A stretch of DNA of 64,000 nucleotides from Citrobacter rodentium NBRC 105723 = DSM 16636 (GTDB lineage: Bacteria; Pseudomonadota; Gammaproteobacteria; Enterobacterales; Enterobacteriaceae), in contig NZ_CP082833.1 in NCBI RefSeq assembly GCF_021278985.1, forward strand, positions 1,860,001 to 1,924,000, in the 5' to 3' direction. Position numbers and translations under genes: made by a program. Each line of letters begins with the position of its first letter. The first letter of the stretch is position 1. Below are positions 8,843 to 17,470 of the stretch, one piece after another. The notes below the pieces were generated by a model. The model was not told the DNA's origin and did no database searches. It saw only the letters and a list, made by a program, of their open reading frames with translations.

Positions 8843-10702
8843 ATGAGCAAAGGAACGACCAGTCAGGATGCTCCCTTCGGGACATTGTTGGGCTATGCCC
8901 CCGGTGGCGTAGCAATTTACTCTTCAGATTACAGCTCCCTCGACCCACGGGACTATGCCGACGACGCCGCGTTTCGTAGCTACATCGGCAACGAATATAT
9001 GGGCCACAAATGGCAGTGCGTTGAGTTCGCCCGCCGTTTTCTTTTTCTTAACTATGGCGTGGTGTTTACCGACGTCGGCATGGCGTGGGAGATCTTTTCG
9101 CTGCGTTTCTTACGCGAAGTGGTCAACGACAATATTCTGCCGCTACAGGCGTTTGCCAATGGTTCCGCCCGCGCGCCGGTTGCCGGGGCGCTGCTGATCT
9201 GGCAGAAGGGCGGAGAGTTTAAAGACACCGGCCATGTAGCGATTATCACCCAGTTGCTGGATAACAAAATCCGTATTGCCGAGCAGAACGTGATTCATAT
9301 GCCGCTGCCGCCGGGTCAACAGTGGACGCGCGAGCTGGAGATGGTGGTCGACAACGGCTGCTATACCCTGAAAGATACCTTTGACGACACTACGATTCTG
9401 GGCTGGATGATCCAGACCGGGGATACGCAGCATAGCCTGCCACAGCCGGAGATTGGCAATGATTCGCTGAAGATCCGCGGCGCAAGGCTGGAGAATAAAG
9501 GCCAGTTTGACGGCAAATGGCTGGATGAACATGATCCGCTGCAAAAAGCCTATATCGCCGCTAACGGCCATGTCATTAATCAGGACCCGTATCAGTTTTT
9601 CACCATCAGCGAAAGCGCCGAGCAGGAGCTGATAAAAGCGACCAACGAACTGCATTTGATGTATCTGCACGCTACTGACAAGGTGCTGAAAGATGATAAT
9701 CTGCTGGCGCTGTTCGATATACCAAAAATACTCTGGCCGCGTTTGCGCCTTTCCTGGAAGCGTCGACGCCACCATATGATCACCGGTCGTATGGATTTTT
9801 GCATGGATGAACGCGGGCTGAAGGTCTACGAGTACAACGCCGATTCCGCCTCATGTCATACCGAGGCTGGTCTGATTCTCGAACGCTGGGCGGAACAGGG
9901 CTATGCGGGGCAAGGGCATAATCCGGCGGAAGGATTAATCAACGAGCTGGCCGGCGCGTGGAAGCACAGCCGCGCGCGTCCTTTCGTGCATATCATGCAG
10001 GACAAGGACATTGAGGAGAACTACCACGCGCAGTTTATGCAGCAGGCGCTGCATCAGGCCGGGTTTGAAAGTAAAATCCTGCGCGGGCTGGATGAGTTGC
10101 GCTGGGATGAAGCCGGGCAACTGATTGACGGCGACGGTCGGCTGGTGAACTGCGTCTGGAAAACCTGGGCGTGGGAGACAGCGATCGAGCAGGTGCGCGA
10201 GGTCAGCGAAACTGAATATGCGGCGGTGCCGATTCGCACAGGGCATACCGAGCAGGAAGTGCGGCTGATAGACGTGCTGTTGCGCCCGGAAGTGCTGGTT
10301 TTTGAGCCGCTGTGGACCGTGATCCCCGGCAACAAAGCGATCCTGCCGATTTTGTGGCAGTTGTTCCCGCAACATCGTTATCTGCTGGATACCGATTTCG
10401 TGGTGAACGACGAGCTGGCGCAAACCGGTTATGCGGTGAAACCGATAGCGGGCCGCTGCGGCAGCAATATCGACCTGGTAAGCCACCAGGAAGAGCTGCT
10501 GGATAAAACCAGCGGTAAATTTGCCGAGCAGAAGAACATCTATCAACAGCTCTGGTGTCTGCCAAAGGTCGACGGGAAATATATCCAGGTCTGTACCTTT
10601 ACCGTGGGCGGCAATTACGGCGGCACCTGCCTGCGCGGCGATGAGTCGCTGGTAATTAAGAAAGAGAGCGATATCGAGCCGCTGATAGTGGTGAAAGAGT
10701 AG
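8843..10702 (+). CDS. gss: Bifunctional glutathionylspermidine amidase/synthetase
   Basis: The 619-residue enzyme makes glutathionylspermidine from glutathione, spermidine and ATP (C-terminal ATP-grasp half) and hydrolyses it again (N-terminal CHAP-type amidase half). The amidase nucleophile C59 is visible in GHKWQCVEF, with its histidine in DTGHVAII. The synthetase half carries the conserved CMDERGLKVYEYNADSA segment and the glycine-rich C-terminal GGNYGGTCLRG. I chose ATG 8843 (MSKGTTSQD) because it is the conserved N-terminus; an in-frame ATG at 8789 adds unrelated residues. It matches E. coli Gss over its full length. Confidence 0.97.
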   Translation: MSKGTTSQDAPFGTLLGYAPGGVAIYSSDYSSLDPRDYADDAAFRSYIGNEYMGHKWQCVEFARRFLFLNYGVVFTDVGMAWEIFSLRFLREVVNDNILPLQAFANGSARAPVAGALLIWQKGGEFKDTGHVAIITQLLDNKIRIAEQNVIHMPLPPGQQWTRELEMVVDNGCYTLKDTFDDTTILGWMIQTGDTQHSLPQPEIGNDSLKIRGARLENKGQFDGKWLDEHDPLQKAYIAANGHVINQDPYQFFTISESAEQELIKATNELHLMYLHATDKVLKDDNLLALFDIPKILWPRLRLSWKRRRHHMITGRMDFCMDERGLKVYEYNADSASCHTEAGLILERWAEQGYAGQGHNPAEGLINELAGAWKHSRARPFVHIMQDKDIEENYHAQFMQQALHQAGFESKILRGLDELRWDEAGQLIDGDGRLVNCVWKTWAWETAIEQVREVSETEYAAVPIRTGHTEQEVRLIDVLLRPEVLVFEPLWTVIPGNKAILPILWQLFPQHRYLLDTDFVVNDELAQTGYAVKPIAGRCGSNIDLVSHQEELLDKTSGKFAEQKNIYQQLWCLPKVDGKYIQVCTFTVGGNYGGTCLRGDESLVIKKESDIEPLIVVKE

Positions 10703-10712
10703 GTAACTGCGC

Positions 10713-10745
10713 TGCTCCGGCCTGGGATGGGGCCGGGGCAGAGGT
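10713..10745 (+). terminator. GC-rich hairpin after gss
   Basis: A stem of about 10 bp with one G-T pair (tgctccggcc / ggccggggca) begins ten bases after the gss stop. There is no clear T tract, so it is at best a partial terminator or mRNA 3' stabiliser. Confidence 0.4.
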
Positions 10746-10779
10746 TGATATATCTTTCTATAATCACAGATGATTTAGC

Positions 10780-10822
10780 AGAGGGCATTATTAATTGAGA
10801 TTATTGAGCCCTCTATATTTTT
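10780..10822 (+). terminator. Hairpin with T run, between gss and first immunity gene
   Basis: agagggc (10780-10786) pairs with gccctct (10808-10814) and is followed by a T-rich tract on the plus strand. A close copy lies at 11985-12019, downstream of the second immunity gene, as part of the duplicated unit. The stem is short and the loop long, so activity is uncertain. Confidence 0.4.
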
Positions 10823-11589
10823 TATCTTTTTATGATCATGTCTTTGGGATAGTAGACATTATCTTTGAAAGAGGAGTCATCTATATTTAATAAATTTACG
10901 ACCAGTGCAGCCTCGAAGCACCAGTAGCCATAATAAACACCTTCATAGCTTTTATCATTACCATGCCAGGCAGCCGGTTTCATGCTCCTGTACCAGCCCT
11001 CGACAAATTTCTTCATCAGTGCCGGCCGATCGTTTTCTGAAGCCAGTATAACATCAAGCAAAGGTTTATATATTTTACCATACACAAGAGTGTTATTACT
11101 GGCGATGGAGCGGTTCGTATCACCAAGTAATACAGCGACATGATCTAATAAGGCATCTTCTCCTTTATGTCCAAAAAGATCGAGTACTTCTAAAAAATCA
11201 GACTTCTTCCCGCCAGAACAATACAAAAAAACCAGCCAGCAAAAAAAATCATAATAGATATAAAGAGTTAACTTGCTGTACATTTTTTTAGTTTGTTCAC
11301 CTAGTTCTGTTAAGCAGGTAAACTTTTCATTAAATAATTTTCTTATCTGTACAAGTTCTTTTAATTCGTCCGTAAAAGAAGAAACTGGATCACCTCGTCC
11401 ATATTTCATAATACATTTAGTCAAAATATAGCTATGAATTCTGGATAATCGGGAAAGGATTCTATGTTGGATAGGTATGCTGTCAATATCTTTCCTTGTT
11501 TCATATACAGCCTTCTGTAGAAAATGAATCCATTTATCAAAATAGGCTTTATCTCTACGGCTATCTCTGACCTGCAAATTTTCGCTCAT
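10822..11589 (-). CDS. PoNi-type immunity protein (DUF1911-like), copy 1
   Basis: The 255-residue protein resembles the immunity partners (PoNi) of PoNe-family DNase toxins delivered by type VI secretion. Family-like features are the N-terminal RRDKAYFDKWI helix and the C-terminal blocks GWYRSMKPAAWHGN and YGYWCFEAALVVNLL. The end, DSSFKDNVYYPKDMI, is the usual close. No toxin gene stands next to it; only a short in-frame relic of one is visible directly upstream, ending at the TAATG overlap with this start. A second copy lies 1211 bases to the right with about 90% identical residues. It is AT-richer than the flanking core genes, which fits horizontal gain. Function is inferred from family resemblance only. 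Confidence 0.75.
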   Translation of the reverse strand: MSENLQVRDSRRDKAYFDKWIHFLQKAVYETRKDIDSIPIQHRILSRLSRIHSYILTKCIMKYGRGDPVSSFTDELKELVQIRKLFNEKFTCLTELGEQTKKMYSKLTLYIYYDFFCWLVFLYCSGGKKSDFLEVLDLFGHKGEDALLDHVAVLLGDTNRSIASNNTLVYGKIYKPLLDVILASENDRPALMKKFVEGWYRSMKPAAWHGNDKSYEGVYYGYWCFEAALVVNLLNIDDSSFKDNVYYPKDMIIKR

Positions 11590-11663
11590 TATTCAACCTT
11601 ACCTTTATTTCCAGGTATAACGCTAGCATCTACATCTGGCTTCAGTGGTTCGTTAACAGTATA
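11589..11663 (-). pseudogene. 3' relic of a toxin gene upstream of immunity copy 1
   Basis: Reading leftwards, an open stretch of about 24 codons ends in SVIPGNKGKVE and a TAA that shares one base with the ATG of the immunity gene (TAATG). A stop lies just upstream, so only the tail remains. The same tail (NVIRGNKGKVE, same TAATG overlap) precedes the second immunity gene. Such overlaps are typical of translationally coupled toxin-immunity pairs. Inference: this is what is left of the toxin. Confidence 0.5.
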
Positions 11664-12032
11664 TTATTGTTTCGGAGGATCTTGAGATTTTTCTATTATT
11701 ATCCAATGATTACATTGTCTTTATTTAACAAAAGCAATTTGGTTGTTTTAATCTAATATTTCACGGAGAAATGGATCTCTGTTTTACCATGTTTGGCATC
11801 CTTGACTTAAGTTTGACTTCATTTTTGAAAAGCTGCGATGTGGTTAATATTACCCGACTCCATTATTATTACAGAATATGTCATTTACAGTCTTAATTTC
11901 CAGTTTGTTTTGGAGGTAAATGAAATCTATCGTACGCATAATTTCTTCTGAATTAACAGTAAACATAAATATGGATGGTTTAGCAGAGGGCATTATTAAC
12001 TAAGATTATTCAGCCCTCTATGTTTATTTTTT
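11664..12032. other. AT-rich spacer between the two immunity genes
   Basis: I see no open gene here. The left part is unrelated to the right copy's surroundings. The right end (from about 11970) repeats the sequence found at 10760-10820, including the agagggc..gccctct hairpin at 11985-12019, marking the border of the ~1.2-kb duplicated unit. Confidence 0.5.
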
Positions 12033-12800
12033 CTATCTTTTTATGATCATGTCTTTGGGGTAGTAAACATTATCTTTGAAAGAGGAGTCATCTATATTTA
12101 GTAAATTCACGACCAGTGCAGCCTCGAAGCACCAGTAACCAAAATAAGCTCCTTCACCTCCTTTATCATTACCATGCCAGGCTGCCGGTTTCATGCTTCT
12201 GTACCAGCCCTCGACAAATTTCTTCATCAGTGCCGGCCGATCGTTTTCTGAAGCCAGTATAACATCAAGCAAAGGTTTATATTTTTTACCATACACAAGA
12301 GTGTTATTACTGGCGATGGAGCGGTTCGTATCACCAAGTAATACAGCGACATGATCTAATAAGGCATCTTCTCCTTTATGTCCAAAAAGATCGAGTACTT
12401 CTAAAAAATCAGACTTCTTCCCGCCAGAACAATACAAAAAACCCAGCCAGCAAAAAAAATCATAGTATAGATAAAGAGTTAACTTACTATACATTTTTTT
12501 TGTTTGGTCACTTAGTTCTGTTAAACTGTTAAATTTTTCGTTAAATAACTTTCTTATTTGTGCCAGTTCTTTTAATTCGTCAGAGAAAGAAGAAACTGGA
12601 TCACCTCGTCCATATTTCATTATACATACAGACAAAATGTAGTCATGAATGCTGGATAATTGAGCAAGGATTCTATGTTGGATAGGTATACTGTCAATGT
12701 CATTTTTATCTTCAAGTATAGCTTTCTGTTGAAACTCAATCCATTTATCAAAATAGGCTTTATCTCTACGGCTATCTCTGACCTGAAAATTTTCGCTCAT
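12033..12800 (-). CDS. PoNi-type immunity protein (DUF1911-like), copy 2
   Basis: This 255-residue protein is a close paralogue of the one at 10822-11589, offset by exactly 1211 bases. Differences cluster in the N-terminal half (FQQKAILEDKND against FLQKAVYETRKD) and around the GGEGAYFGYWC block. The middle (residues about 125-210) is almost identical, suggesting gene conversion or recent duplication. The divergent parts may be the toxin-contact surfaces, so the two could protect against different PoNe variants. Upstream lies the relic tail KIDEDGNVIRGNKGKVE, then the vgrG fragment, the normal gene order of a vgrG-toxin-immunity module. Confidence 0.75.
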   Translation of the reverse strand: MSENFQVRDSRRDKAYFDKWIEFQQKAILEDKNDIDSIPIQHRILAQLSSIHDYILSVCIMKYGRGDPVSSFSDELKELAQIRKLFNEKFNSLTELSDQTKKMYSKLTLYLYYDFFCWLGFLYCSGGKKSDFLEVLDLFGHKGEDALLDHVAVLLGDTNRSIASNNTLVYGKKYKPLLDVILASENDRPALMKKFVEGWYRSMKPAAWHGNDKGGEGAYFGYWCFEAALVVNLLNIDDSSFKDNVYYPKDMIIKR

Positions 12801-12851
12801 TATTCAACCTTACCTTTATTTCCACGTATAACATTACCATCTTCATCTATT

Positions 12852-13681
12852 TTACAGATGGAAGTTACCGGTAATTTTGACTGGTCGATCGGCCTCAAAA
12901 TCAAATGCCCTACCGGTAATGGTCACTTTTTCGCTACTGTCCATTCTCAGCAGGCTGGCGCCACATTTCAGCTCAATCACATCGCCTGAATCTATTGTTG
13001 AACTGCTGGTCACGGTCAGGGAAAAGTTCTCCCCCACCGTGATGGTCTGTGATTTTTCCACCGCTTCGGTATCGTTTCCTGACACTTTGCTGTCCTGGTC
13101 ATTACCGCCGCTCTTGTTACGATTATTTGTGACCTCCAGTTTCTGATCGTTACCCACACTCACGCTCTGATCGTGGGCGACCGTCACGCTCTGGTCATGC
13201 CCGCCGGTATTCTCCTGACCGACCTTCACCGTCTGCCCGACGCCCACGGTAATGCGCGCTGGTTATTGCCGATGGTTTCCGTGTGGTCCACCTTCACGTC
13301 GGTGGTGCGGTTGTTCAGCACCTCCGTGTCCATGTTCTTCTGGGCGTGGATATACACCTGCTCGTTATCCGTCGCATCCTCAAAGCGCAGTTCGTTAAAT
13401 CCGCTGCCCTTGTACGTCTTCGAGCGGATGGTCATCTGCGTCCTGGTTCCCGGCAGGCTGCCCGGCGCGCGGTTGTCCTGGTGGTAAGTGCGCCCCGTTA
13501 TGACGGGCTGGTCCGGGTCGCCGTTGAGGAAGTCGACAATCACCTCCTGGCCGACGCGGGGAATGGCAAGGTTGCCGAAGCCGGCCCCGGCCCACGCCTG
13601 GGACACCCGCACCCAGCAGGAGCTCTCCTCGTTGCCCGGGCAGTAACGGTCCCAGTGAAAACGCACCCGGACACGGCCGTG
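12852..13681 (-). pseudogene. vgrG: vgrG 3' fragment (type VI secretion spike), truncated by IS66
   Basis: Read leftwards from the IS66 edge, the fragment starts in the gp5-like OB-fold region (YHGRVRVRFHWDRYCPGNEESSCWVRVSQ, given in two overlapping pieces in the family). It continues through GFGNLAIPRVGQEVIVDFLNG into the repetitive needle region (GHDQSVTVAHDQSVSVGNDQKL) and ends ADRPVKITGNFHL. The N-terminal gp27-like half is gone. Near 13252 a duplicated GC (CGCGC for CGC) shifts the frame after TIGNNQR. It is therefore dead twice over. Its presence ties the immunity genes to type VI secretion. Confidence 0.9.
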
Positions 13682-13711
13682 GTAAGCGGCTCGCCAGAAC
13701 CGTATTGATAT

Positions 13712-15283
13712 TTACTGAGAGCTCAGATCAACTTTCCAGGGCAACAGATCGCGTACCCGATTTGCCGGCCAGTCCTGGATATGCTCAATGACGTAACGCA
13801 GCCATTTTTCTGGCTCCACATTGTTCAGACGGCATGTGCCGATCAGCGAGTACAACACCGCCGCATGTTCGCCACCGCTGTCAGAACCCGCGAACAGCCA
13901 GTTTTTCCGGCCTACGGCCACTCCCCTTAAGGCGTTCTCTGCGATGTTGTTGTCGATTTCCACCCAGCCATTACTGCAGTACACGTTCAGGCTATCCCAC
14001 TGTTTCAGCAGGTATGCGAACGCTTTTGCCGTATCCGAGTGACGCGACAGTGTTTTCATCTGAGTCTGTATCCAGTCATACAGTGACTGCATCAGTGACG
14101 CAGCTCTGGCTTTTCTTGCCGCCAGACGCTGTTCTGCTGAACATCCCCGGACTTCTGCTTCGATGGCATACAGTTCACCGATACGCTGCAGGGCTTCCGT
14201 GGTGATATCGGTTGGCGCTCTTGCATGCACATCGTGGATTTTTCTCCGGGCATGGGCCATACACGCGGCTTCCGTTATTCTGCCGGATTCGTATAACGCC
14301 CGGTAGCCACCGTAAGCATCGGCCTGAAGCACTCCGCTGTAACCGGACAGGTGATTCTGTGGATGTATGCCTTTCCGGTCCGGGCTGTACGCGAACCAGA
14401 CCGCCGGGGGCATCTGTGAACCGGCGTTACGGTCATCACGGACGTAGACCCACAGCCGGGCTGTCCGGGTTTTACCGCTGCCCGGCTCCTGGACCGGGAC
14501 GGGGATATCATCAGCATGGACTTTACCGGGCATCAGCACATACTGGCGCAGGACGTCATACAGCGGCTCCAGCAGTTCAGCAACAGCACCTGTCCAGCGC
14601 CCCAGTGTGGCACGGCTCAGCTCCACTCCCTGACGACGGTATATTTCTGACTGGCGGTATAACGGCAGATGGTCTGCATATTTCCCGGTGACAACATGGG
14701 CCAGAAGCCCCGCTCCGGCATAACTGCGTGCAATGGGTTTTGAAGGTACTGGTGCCTGCACGATATGGTCGCACCGGCAACAGGCCAGTTTCGGACGTTG
14801 TGTTTCGATAACCTTAAAGGCGCTGCTGATAAGCTCCAGTTGCTCTGACACATCACATCCCAGAGAACTGAGTTCACCACCACAGGCAGGACAGCATTCC
14901 TCTTCCGGCCGGATAACCCGGGTTTCACGGGGAAGTGAGGCCGGTAACGGTTTACGGGCTGAAGACTGGCGCAGGGCGGATGGCAGTGCCGGGTCATATT
15001 GCTCACCCAGCGTTTCAGCCATTTCTTCCTGAAGTGCGCTGATTCTCTCCTGTGCATCCTGTATCTGCCGTTCGGTTTTTGCGCGAAGTTTTTCTGAGCT
15101 TTTACCGAACTGCATACGTTGCAGTTTCGCAACCAGCGCCTTCAGCCGGTTGATTTCGGAAGCATAAGCCGCCACCCGCTGTGAGAGCAGGCGGTTGTAT
15201 TCGGCCATCTGGCGGATGGTGTCCTGTTGCGTCTGCAACAGTGCCCGCAGGCGGGCGTTCTCATGAGCAAGTGAGGTGTCCAT
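13712..15283 (-). CDS. tnpC: IS66 transposase TnpC
   Basis: This 523-residue protein is the DDE transposase of the IS66 family. It has an N-terminal coiled-coil (LKALVAKLQRMQFGKSSEKL), a zinc-finger-like CCPACGGELSSLGC block at about 132-145, the VHADDIPVPV and DAYGGY motifs holding catalytic acidic residues, and the late WVEIDNNIAENALR motif. The frame is intact. It ends close to the left inverted repeat. Confidence 0.95.
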   Translation of the reverse strand: MDTSLAHENARLRALLQTQQDTIRQMAEYNRLLSQRVAAYASEINRLKALVAKLQRMQFGKSSEKLRAKTERQIQDAQERISALQEEMAETLGEQYDPALPSALRQSSARKPLPASLPRETRVIRPEEECCPACGGELSSLGCDVSEQLELISSAFKVIETQRPKLACCRCDHIVQAPVPSKPIARSYAGAGLLAHVVTGKYADHLPLYRQSEIYRRQGVELSRATLGRWTGAVAELLEPLYDVLRQYVLMPGKVHADDIPVPVQEPGSGKTRTARLWVYVRDDRNAGSQMPPAVWFAYSPDRKGIHPQNHLSGYSGVLQADAYGGYRALYESGRITEAACMAHARRKIHDVHARAPTDITTEALQRIGELYAIEAEVRGCSAEQRLAARKARAASLMQSLYDWIQTQMKTLSRHSDTAKAFAYLLKQWDSLNVYCSNGWVEIDNNIAENALRGVAVGRKNWLFAGSDSGGEHAAVLYSLIGTCRLNNVEPEKWLRYVIEHIQDWPANRVRDLLPWKVDLSSQ

Positions 15284-15302
15284 ATCCTCACTTTACAACG
15301 GG

Positions 15303-15650
15303 TTATATGCGGATTCCAGCGCGTTCCGTTCGTTTCGGGTGCTTCCAGTTGATACCTTCAAGAAGCATGGATAACTGAGCCGGAGTAAGGTGCACCTTGC
15401 CGTCACGGGTGACTGGCCAGATGAAGCGGCCCCGCTCCAGGCGTTTGGTGAAGAGGCACAGTCCGTCACTGTCAGCCCACAACACTTTTATCTGGTCACC
15501 CCGGCGTCCGCGGAAGATGAACAGGTGTCCGGAGAACGGGTCATCCTTCAGGACGTTCTGAACTTTTGATGCCAGGCCGTTAAAGCCATTTCGCATATCG
15601 GTGATACCTGCAACCAGCCAGATACGCGAACCTGCAGGGAGAGATATCAT
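15303..15650 (-). CDS. tnpB: IS66 accessory protein TnpB (Orf2)
   Basis: The 115-residue product is a classic IS66 Orf2: SRIWLVAGITDMRNGFNGLA, then FIFRGRRGDQIKVLWAD and RLERGRFIWP. TnpB is required for IS66 transposition but has no known catalytic role. Its ATG shares one base with the tnpA stop (TGATG), so the two are coupled. Confidence 0.95.
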   Translation of the reverse strand: MISLPAGSRIWLVAGITDMRNGFNGLASKVQNVLKDDPFSGHLFIFRGRRGDQIKVLWADSDGLCLFTKRLERGRFIWPVTRDGKVHLTPAQLSMLLEGINWKHPKRTERAGIRI

Positions 15651-16297
15651 CAGTGGCTGCTCCCTTTTATTTCGCGGATAAGTGTCTGTAATAACGCCGG
15701 CGTCAGTTTACCTTTAAGCCTGAGAGTTCCGGCCGGCAGAACCAGCTCACAACACAGACTGTCGGACGGTGTATTTATCTGCTCTGGTTCCTGTGCGGGG
15801 GCCGGGATTTTATTATCCGGCTCCGGCGTTAACGTCACGGGAAGCAGTGCCGGCATATTTTTTCCGGAAGGCAGCAGGCCACCTTTCCGGTATTGATGGC
15901 GCCAGTTGAAGAGCAGGTTATCGTTGATTCCGTTTTCCCGGGCGATCTGCGCCACACAGGCTCCGGGCTGCAGTGACTGCTCCACTAAGGCGATTTTAAA
16001 CTCATAAGGGAAGTTGGGCCGCCGGGGACGTTTTTTTACCACGGGGGTTTCGGATATAACGGTGCTTTCAGGACGTACGACTGGTACCGTGGAAAATTGT
16101 CCGTAAAGGCAGGCATCAAGTTCCTGCTCCGACATGCCTGCGGGCAAAGGCCACGAAAGGCCAGCTCTCCGAAAGCGCACGAACATACTACAAACTGTTG
16201 ATTTTGGTACACCCAGGCGACGTCCGGCCACAACCCGAGGTAAATGTTCTTCGAAGTGAAGGCGTAAAGCTTCAGTAATCCAGGTCCGGTATTCCAT
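15650..16297 (-). CDS. tnpA: IS66 accessory protein TnpA
   Basis: The protein is about 215 residues from the internal ATG at 16297 (MEYRTWITEALRLHF); an ATG at 16327 would add ten residues (MSIIFSGHYR). It has two helix-turn-helix-like parts: an N-terminal one (EEHLPRVVAGRRLGVPKSTVC) and a central transposase_8-like one (FKIALVEQSLQPGACVAQIARENGI). The length exceeds the usual ~130 residues of IS66 TnpA, fitting the long-TnpA subgroup. Which start is used cannot be settled by eye. Confidence 0.85.
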   Translation of the reverse strand: MEYRTWITEALRLHFEEHLPRVVAGRRLGVPKSTVCSMFVRFRRAGLSWPLPAGMSEQELDACLYGQFSTVPVVRPESTVISETPVVKKRPRRPNFPYEFKIALVEQSLQPGACVAQIARENGINDNLLFNWRHQYRKGGLLPSGKNMPALLPVTLTPEPDNKIPAPAQEPEQINTPSDSLCCELVLPAGTLRLKGKLTPALLQTLIREIKGSSH

Positions 16298-16363
16298 ACG
16301 ATAGTGTCCACTAAAAATGATGGACATTATTTTTGTGGAGCCGGAGGAAACAGACCAGACGGT

Positions 16364-16738
16364 TTAAATGAGACGCTTACCCTGAATCACCCGCAGTCCG
16401 GCATCCCTCACCAGCGCCTGTCCGACGCCCTGCCCATGTAGCGACCGATCCACAGCCAGACGGCCCAGCACCACCACTGGGATCGGATCGGGCATATTGC
16501 GACGAAAGCGACCGGGGGCGGTGTTGGTCGTTACCGCGCTGGACGCCAGCGAGTAATACGCCAGTACGTTAGAATCGCTGCCGCAACATACAAAGGTACG
16601 CGATGCGCCAGTGACCTGATTTTTCATCGCCCGCTGTTTCAGCCAGTTATCCATCGAATCCACACCGCAGCAGAACGGGGTGAGAATATGCCCGGCGTGA
16701 AGGGGCTCAGGGGCGGAGATCATTTTTCCGGCTCCCAC
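16364..16738 (-). pseudogene. GNAT acetyltransferase toxin (TacT/AtaT-like), 3' end lost to IS66
   Basis: The reading frame starts at 16738 and matches TacT/AtaT toxins, which acetylate aminoacyl-tRNA and block translation. The motif RRNMPDPIPVVVLGRLAVDRSLHGQGVGQALVRDAG includes most of the acetyl-CoA loop (given here as one block by family pattern; key residues R, G-x-G and the Q/G-x-G-x-G/A turn). After LRVIQ the frame runs into the IS66 end and stops (GKRLI then TAA). About 50 C-terminal residues with the catalytic tyrosine region are missing, so the toxin is presumably inactive. It overlaps the antitoxin gene by 19 bases. Confidence 0.88.
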
Positions 16739-17013
16739 GGCGCGGGGGTCAGCATGGTTTTACGCAACGCATCGTTTGGCGCGGGAGCCTGATCCAGACG
16801 GGTCAGAAACGCCTGATAAGCCTCCGGATCGGCCATAATGATACGCTGTTCGATCAGCGCCTCTTCAGCGGCAGCGCGGGCGGCCTCCAGCACAAAGTCT
16901 GTGCGGTTTTTCCCTCTGGCTTTTGCAGCCCGATCGATAAGATCGCGCTCGGCGGGCTTGATGCGCAGGTTCAGGGTTTCGCGTTTCATCGCCATACTAT
17001 TTGCGGCTGGCAT
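16720..17013 (-). CDS. DUF1778 (TacA/AtaR-type) antitoxin
   Basis: The 97-residue protein is a ribbon-helix-helix antitoxin of the DUF1778 family: RETLNLRIKPAERDLIDRAAKARGKNRTDFVLEAA forms the DNA-binding part, and the C-terminal tail (PNDALRKTMLTPAPWE) is the toxin-neutralising strand. The gene is intact while its partner toxin is truncated, so it is probably a harmless leftover that may still bind its operator. The start may be at 17013 (MPAANSMAMK) or the internal ATG nine codons later group (MAMKRETL). Confidence 0.88.
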   Translation of the reverse strand: MPAANSMAMKRETLNLRIKPAERDLIDRAAKARGKNRTDFVLEAARAAAEEALIEQRIIMADPEAYQAFLTRLDQAPAPNDALRKTMLTPAPWEPEK

Positions 17014-17246
17014 GGTATTGTCCTCTTGTGTTTCTGTGGATATTAAGTATACAACACGCGTAACGCAGATGTCATTACGATAAATTCAGAAGGAATCGAA
17101 CCGGAGTATCGAACCGAAAGATTTTCTATTCATTCTAATCCACCTTTATGCTTTACAAGCAGAAACGAGGGTCAACCTCTGGGTCTTGACAATAAGTAGC
17201 AGAAGAATTTATGATAGAAATCAAATTGGTAAGTAATTGAATGTTC

Positions 17247-17300
17247 CCGAGTCCGGGCACCACTTATTCAGAGAACCCAGCCTATGGCTGGGTTTTTGCT
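17247..17300 (+). repeat. tRNA-Phe 3'-end copy 1 (att-like) with terminator
   Basis: ccgagtccgggcacca at 17247-17262 is the 3' end of enterobacterial tRNA-Phe (T-arm and acceptor with CCA). It is followed by the pheU/pheV downstream sequence with the hairpin aacccagcctatggctgggttttt. The 5' two thirds of a tRNA gene are absent upstream. Islands that integrate at phe tRNA genes leave such copies, so I read it as an attachment-site relic. Confidence 0.7.
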
Positions 17301-17409
17301 TTTGGAGCTACGGACTCTTCATCGAATTTCGTTCGATTATTCGCCGCAAGCGGCTCACCCCTTCGGGGCCAGCGCGACAAGCACGCTGTTCAACGCCTAC
17401 GGCGTTAGT

Positions 17410-17462
17410 CCGAGTCCGGGCACCACTATTCAGAGAACCCAGCCTATGGCTGAGTTTTTGCT
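17410..17462 (+). repeat. tRNA-Phe 3'-end copy 2 (att-like) with terminator
   Basis: A second direct copy, ccgagtccgggcaccact at 17410-17427, is followed by nearly the same downstream hairpin (aacccagcctatggctgagttttt). It differs from copy 1 by a missing t after cact and one g-to-a change. The two copies are 163 bp apart with no integrase gene between them. Confidence 0.7.
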
Positions 17463-17470
17463 TTCTGGCT

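Larger units (their letters stand above)
13682..16380 (-). mobile_element. IS66-family insertion sequence
   Basis: The element is about 2.7 kb with the three genes of the family (tnpA, tnpB, tnpC) on the minus strand. Its ends form imperfect inverted repeats: gtaagcggctcgccagaac.. at the left (13682) and, read inward, gtaagcgtctcatttaaac.. at the right (16380), both reaching an ACCGT block. IS66 elements normally duplicate 8 bp. The flanks here (cggccgtg left, cctgaatc right) do not match, and each flank is a truncated gene: vgrG on one side, a GNAT toxin on the other. This indicates an IS-mediated deletion or recombination between two copies after insertion. Confidence 0.9.

Noticed and set aside
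12990..13250. Tandem GHDQSV-type repeats as a separate repeat element
   Set aside because: They are the normal needle-like repeats of the VgrG C-terminal region, encoded in frame.
17247..17427. Possible tRNA-Phe gene
   Set aside because: Only the 3' end is present in each copy; no acceptor 5' strand, D-arm or anticodon arm lies upstream.
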